Source of the DNA: a bacterium
GTDB taxonomy: Bacteria; Krumholzibacteriota; Krumholzibacteriia; LZORAL124-64-63
Length of the DNA stretch: 8,756 nucleotides
NCBI GenBank assembly: GCA_030635025.1
Contig: DAOVZQ010000081.1
Span: forward strand, 1 to 8,756
Reading direction: 5' to 3'
Shown here: one piece after another, positions 7,043 to 8,756 of the stretch
How positions within the stretch are numbered: the first letter of the stretch is position 1
How the letters are laid out: each line of letters opens with the position of its first letter
Position numbers and translations under genes: made by a program
Notes under the pieces: generated by a model
What the model saw: the letters and a program-made list of their open reading frames with translations, nothing else
Told to the model about the DNA's origin: nothing
Database searches by the model: none

Positions 7043-7074
7043 ACGAGCATAGGATAGAATATTGGCCAATTATG
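7025..7074. repeat. GCCAAT repeats with a perfect ATTGGCCAAT palindrome
   Basis: GCCAATAATG (7025-7034) and GCCAATTATG (7065-7074) are direct repeats exactly 40 bases apart, with one difference. The second overlaps a perfect ten-base palindrome, ATTGGCCAAT (7061-7070), so GCCAAT also occurs inverted at 7061-7066. The set lies upstream of the hipB promoter, in the region shared with the hemerythrin gene, and may be a regulator site. Confidence 0.35.
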
Positions 7075-7081
7075 GCGACTT

Positions 7082-7118
7082 ATCTGAATACCCCCTCGAT
7101 ACTATTCGATGTTCAGAT
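7082..7118. repeat. Inverted repeat ATCTGAA / TTCAGAT in the divergent region
   Basis: Perfect seven-base arms lie at 7082-7088 and 7112-7118, separated by 23 bases that contain TCGAT twice (7096-7100, 7106-7110). It lies between hipB and the hemerythrin gene. It could be a regulator site or a weak stem-loop; it has no T tract, so it is not a terminator. Confidence 0.3.
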
Positions 7119-7266
7119 CGCTCCCGAGACCACCGGTGCCATCAAGCTGGCCTCCGGAGACCGTATTCGGAATAGGGACCGCCCTCGCTGCTCAAGAGCC
7201 GCCCTGGTCCGTCGATAGTTGGTAGACAACATCACCGACCCTACAGCCTCAACAAGAACTGAAGCA

Positions 7267-7710
7267 ATGGCCGCAATAGAGTGGAGCAGCGAACTAAGCG
7301 TCGGCATTCAGGATGTCGATACCGAACACCAGAACCTCGTACGTATTCTCAACGATCTGGATGAAGCCATGCGGGCCGGAAAAGGCTCCCGCATCATGGA
7401 AGACATCCTGACTCGCCTCTTGGAGTACACCGTCAGTCATTTCGAATCTGAAGAGCGGTTAATGAAGGAATCGGAATACCCGAAACTCCAATTGCACCAG
7501 AGCCTGCATCGGCAACTCGTGGAGAAGGCAGTCAAGTTACAAAAGACGTTCCGCAACAGCGGTCGCCGCATTACCCGGGAGACGATGGACTTCCTGAAGT
7601 ACTGGCTTACCAACCACATCATGGTGGACGACATGGCCTTCGGAAAATATTACACCAAGCGATCGAGGGCGGGCTCGAGCGGTCAGGATCCGGAAGGCTC
7701 TCAGCCCTAA
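7267..7710 (+). CDS. Bacteriohemerythrin (single-domain di-iron oxygen-binding protein)
   Basis: From ATG 7267 the product has 147 residues, typical for a soluble bacteriohemerythrin. These cytoplasmic four-helix proteins bind O2 reversibly at a non-haem di-iron site and serve in oxygen storage, delivery or sensing. The start IEWSSELSVGIQDVDTEHQNLV is the family signature. All seven iron ligands are present at the family spacing: H21, H58 and E62 (HFESEE), H77 and H81 (HQSLH), H117 and D122 (NHIMVDD). The last 15 or so residues (RSRAGSSGQDPEGSQP) are a disordered tail. The frame could start upstream at TTG 7219, but the 16 extra residues resemble no hemerythrin and have no ribosome site; the ATG itself has only a weak one. 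The gene is divergent from hipBA and ends with tandem stops (TAA TAG), only five bases from the stop of the convergent ABC permease gene. No clear promoter was found. Confidence 0.92.
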   Translation: MAAIEWSSELSVGIQDVDTEHQNLVRILNDLDEAMRAGKGSRIMEDILTRLLEYTVSHFESEERLMKESEYPKLQLHQSLHRQLVEKAVKLQKTFRNSGRRITRETMDFLKYWLTNHIMVDDMAFGKYYTKRSRAGSSGQDPEGSQP

Positions 7711-7715
7711 TAGTG

Positions 7716-8378
7716 TCACCGCGCGTTTGCCCCACGGATGGATTCAATGGCGGATGCAGGACTCCACGGCCCGCGACGCAACACGAAGTAGAAGACCGCC
7801 GTTCCCGCTGCAACGATCACCGCCAAAAGGAAAATCGGCAGACTATCCAAGAAAGGAACGAGGGGGAACATTCCCGGCTCGTGATAGCCGTTTTCAGCCA
7901 ACCCGATGAAGAACAGAATGCTGAACACCGCCGACACTACCGTAAAAAGTATGATCACTTTATAGAACGAGGACCGACCGAAGAAATAGAGCCCCAACTG
8001 GAAGCCCGCGGCCAACTGGAGCGTGAAGATGCAGCTGAGGGTGTTGAGTTTCATCACCTGTCCCGCCAGCTCCGAATCGAGTCCCTGAAGAACCGTGAAC
8101 AGACCCATGTGCAACCAACCGATCACGACGAACGCGAAGGCCAGTCCGAATTTCACCGTCATGATCTCTCCTTGTGTGATCGGCAACATCCCAAGCAGCG
8201 GATCGACGTGTTCCCGCTCGCTGATGGCCAAGGCCGCGCTCATGTAGATCGGTAGAAAGAGGGCCGGCAGGAAAGGGTAGTTGGGTGCACTGGTCGCTAG
8301 AGAATAGGCGCACAGGAAAAAGAAGGTGCCTGCATGGGTCAGGTAGAACAAACCATATTTCCGAACGAGGGCCGTCAT
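7716..8378 (-). CDS. ABC-2 type transporter permease
   Basis: The product has 220 residues, with about six predicted membrane helices (roughly 14-29, 35-54, 76-98, 112-132, 139-160 and 178-200) and a short basic cytoplasmic tail. After helix 2 comes ISEREHVDPLLGMLPITQGEIMTVKF (52-77). This is the charged loop with an LPI(T/S)-type motif common in ABC-2 permeases (compare LPVSRREIV) and likely to contact the ATPase. The ATPase gene lies just upstream: its stop and this start are separated by one base (TGA C ATG), and AGGA seven bases before the ATG lies within the ATPase gene, so the two are translationally coupled. The protein should form the inner-membrane half of an exporter or self-protection/lipid transporter. 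The substrate cannot be read from the sequence. Confidence 0.82.
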   Translation of the reverse strand: MTALVRKYGLFYLTHAGTFFFLCAYSLATSAPNYPFLPALFLPIYMSAALAISEREHVDPLLGMLPITQGEIMTVKFGLAFAFVVIGWLHMGLFTVLQGLDSELAGQVMKLNTLSCIFTLQLAAGFQLGLYFFGRSSFYKVIILFTVVSAVFSILFFIGLAENGYHEPGMFPLVPFLDSLPIFLLAVIVAAGTAVFYFVLRRGPWSPASAIESIRGANAR

Positions 8379-8379
8379 G

Positions 8380-8756
8380 TCATTGTCCTTCCGTCAAGGA
8401 AACCAGAATGTCGTCGATCGTTGCGTTGCGGATGTGGAGGTCGCCTGCGGCTACGCCCGGCTTCAGGTCTTCGCTGTGATCGGGATAGGTCCTGATCAAT
8501 CCGCGATTACCAAAGGTGCCGCTCTCTCTGCCGACCAGAGCCTCCTCCAGAACCCGACTCCCGGCCCCATCGCGGTAATGCAACCACTTCCAGGAGGCCA
8601 ACAACTCCTCGGTTCCTTCTTCCAGTATCAATCGACCGCGATGCAGGAAGGCGATCCGGTCTGCTATGGGAGCCAGACCGTCGGTCTGGTGGGTTGTGAT
8701 TACCGTCGAGCCCTTTCCATCCGCGCTGAACTCGGCTATCAGCCGCAAAACCTGCC
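8380..8756 (-). CDS. ABC transporter ATP-binding protein, C-terminal part (partial)
   Basis: The frame is open to the right edge and ends with TGA at 8380, giving about 125 visible residues. The H-loop is clear in STVITTHQTDGLAPIADRIAFLHRGRLI, where the switch histidine follows TT. The usual post-H-loop strand and LEEGTEELLASW follow. Walker A, the signature motif, Walker B and the D-loop lie beyond the window, so activity cannot be judged. The last 75 or so residues form the variable C-terminal extension typical of ABC-2 partner ATPases, ending DDILVSLTEGQ. A TTG near 8748 is an in-frame codon, not a real start. The gene pairs with the permease one base downstream to make an ABC-2 exporter. 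Confidence 0.88.
   Translation of the reverse strand, partial: QVLRLIAEFSADGKGSTVITTHQTDGLAPIADRIAFLHRGRLILEEGTEELLASWKWLHYRDGAGSRVLEEALVGRESGTFGNRGLIRTYPDHSEDLKPGVAAGDLHIRNATIDDILVSLTEGQ

Noticed and set aside
7219..7247. TTGGTA-N17-TACAGC as a hemerythrin promoter
   Set aside because: The -10 matches only three of six consensus bases and the leader would be very short. It is too weak to list.
7219..7266. TTG start giving a 16-residue extension of the hemerythrin
   Set aside because: There is no ribosome site before it and no family similarity. The iron-ligand numbering matches bacteriohemerythrins when ATG 7267 is used.
7960..8313. Minus-strand 117-codon frame inside the permease gene
   Set aside because: It is an out-of-frame shadow, Arg/Gly-rich and without membrane segments or domains.

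Overview
The window looks like chromosomal DNA from a moderately high-GC Gram-negative bacterium. The secreted proteins suggest the FCB superphylum or a neighbouring candidate phylum (Krumholzibacteria, Eisenbacteria or Latescibacteria type). One is a large exported protein with an Omp28/thioredoxin-like start and a FlgD-Ig-like C-terminal domain (NPFNPS motif). The other is an exported right-handed beta-helix protein. This placement is inferred from domain style only; there is no rRNA or other marker gene. I see no IS element, integrase, CRISPR array, tRNA or phage gene.

Layout, left to right. (1) 1-383, minus: start of an exported beta-helix protein cut by the window edge, with a good extended -10 promoter at 445-473. 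(2) 507-1580, minus: membrane-anchored MtfA-family (M90) zinc peptidase with a C-terminal SEC-C zinc motif. (3) 1581-1797: divergent intergenic region where -10-like boxes for both strands overlap. (4) 1798-3867, plus: 689-residue multidomain secreted protein, followed by a hairpin terminator at 3890-3917. (5) 3968-5239, 5283-6587 and 6584-6934, all minus: YbdG/MscM-type mechanosensitive channel, HipA kinase toxin and HipB antitoxin. They are transcribed in the order hipB-hipA-ybdG, with a 4-base overlap and then a 43-base gap. (6) 6935-7266: divergent control region with several short inverted and direct repeats. (7) 7267-7710, plus: bacteriohemerythrin with all seven di-iron ligands. (8) 7716-8378 and 8380-8756, minus: permease and C-terminal part of the ATPase of an ABC-2 type exporter, the ATPase cut by the right edge.

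The clearest functional unit is the type II toxin-antitoxin module hipBA, whose kinase residues are all intact. The downstream mechanosensitive channel is close enough to share its transcript. The other genes look like independent housekeeping or envelope functions. I found no convincing evidence of a wholly new system. The most notable points are the hipBA-channel arrangement, the repeats around the hipB promoter, the SEC-C-tailed membrane MtfA-like peptidase, and the unusual architecture of the 689-residue exported protein.
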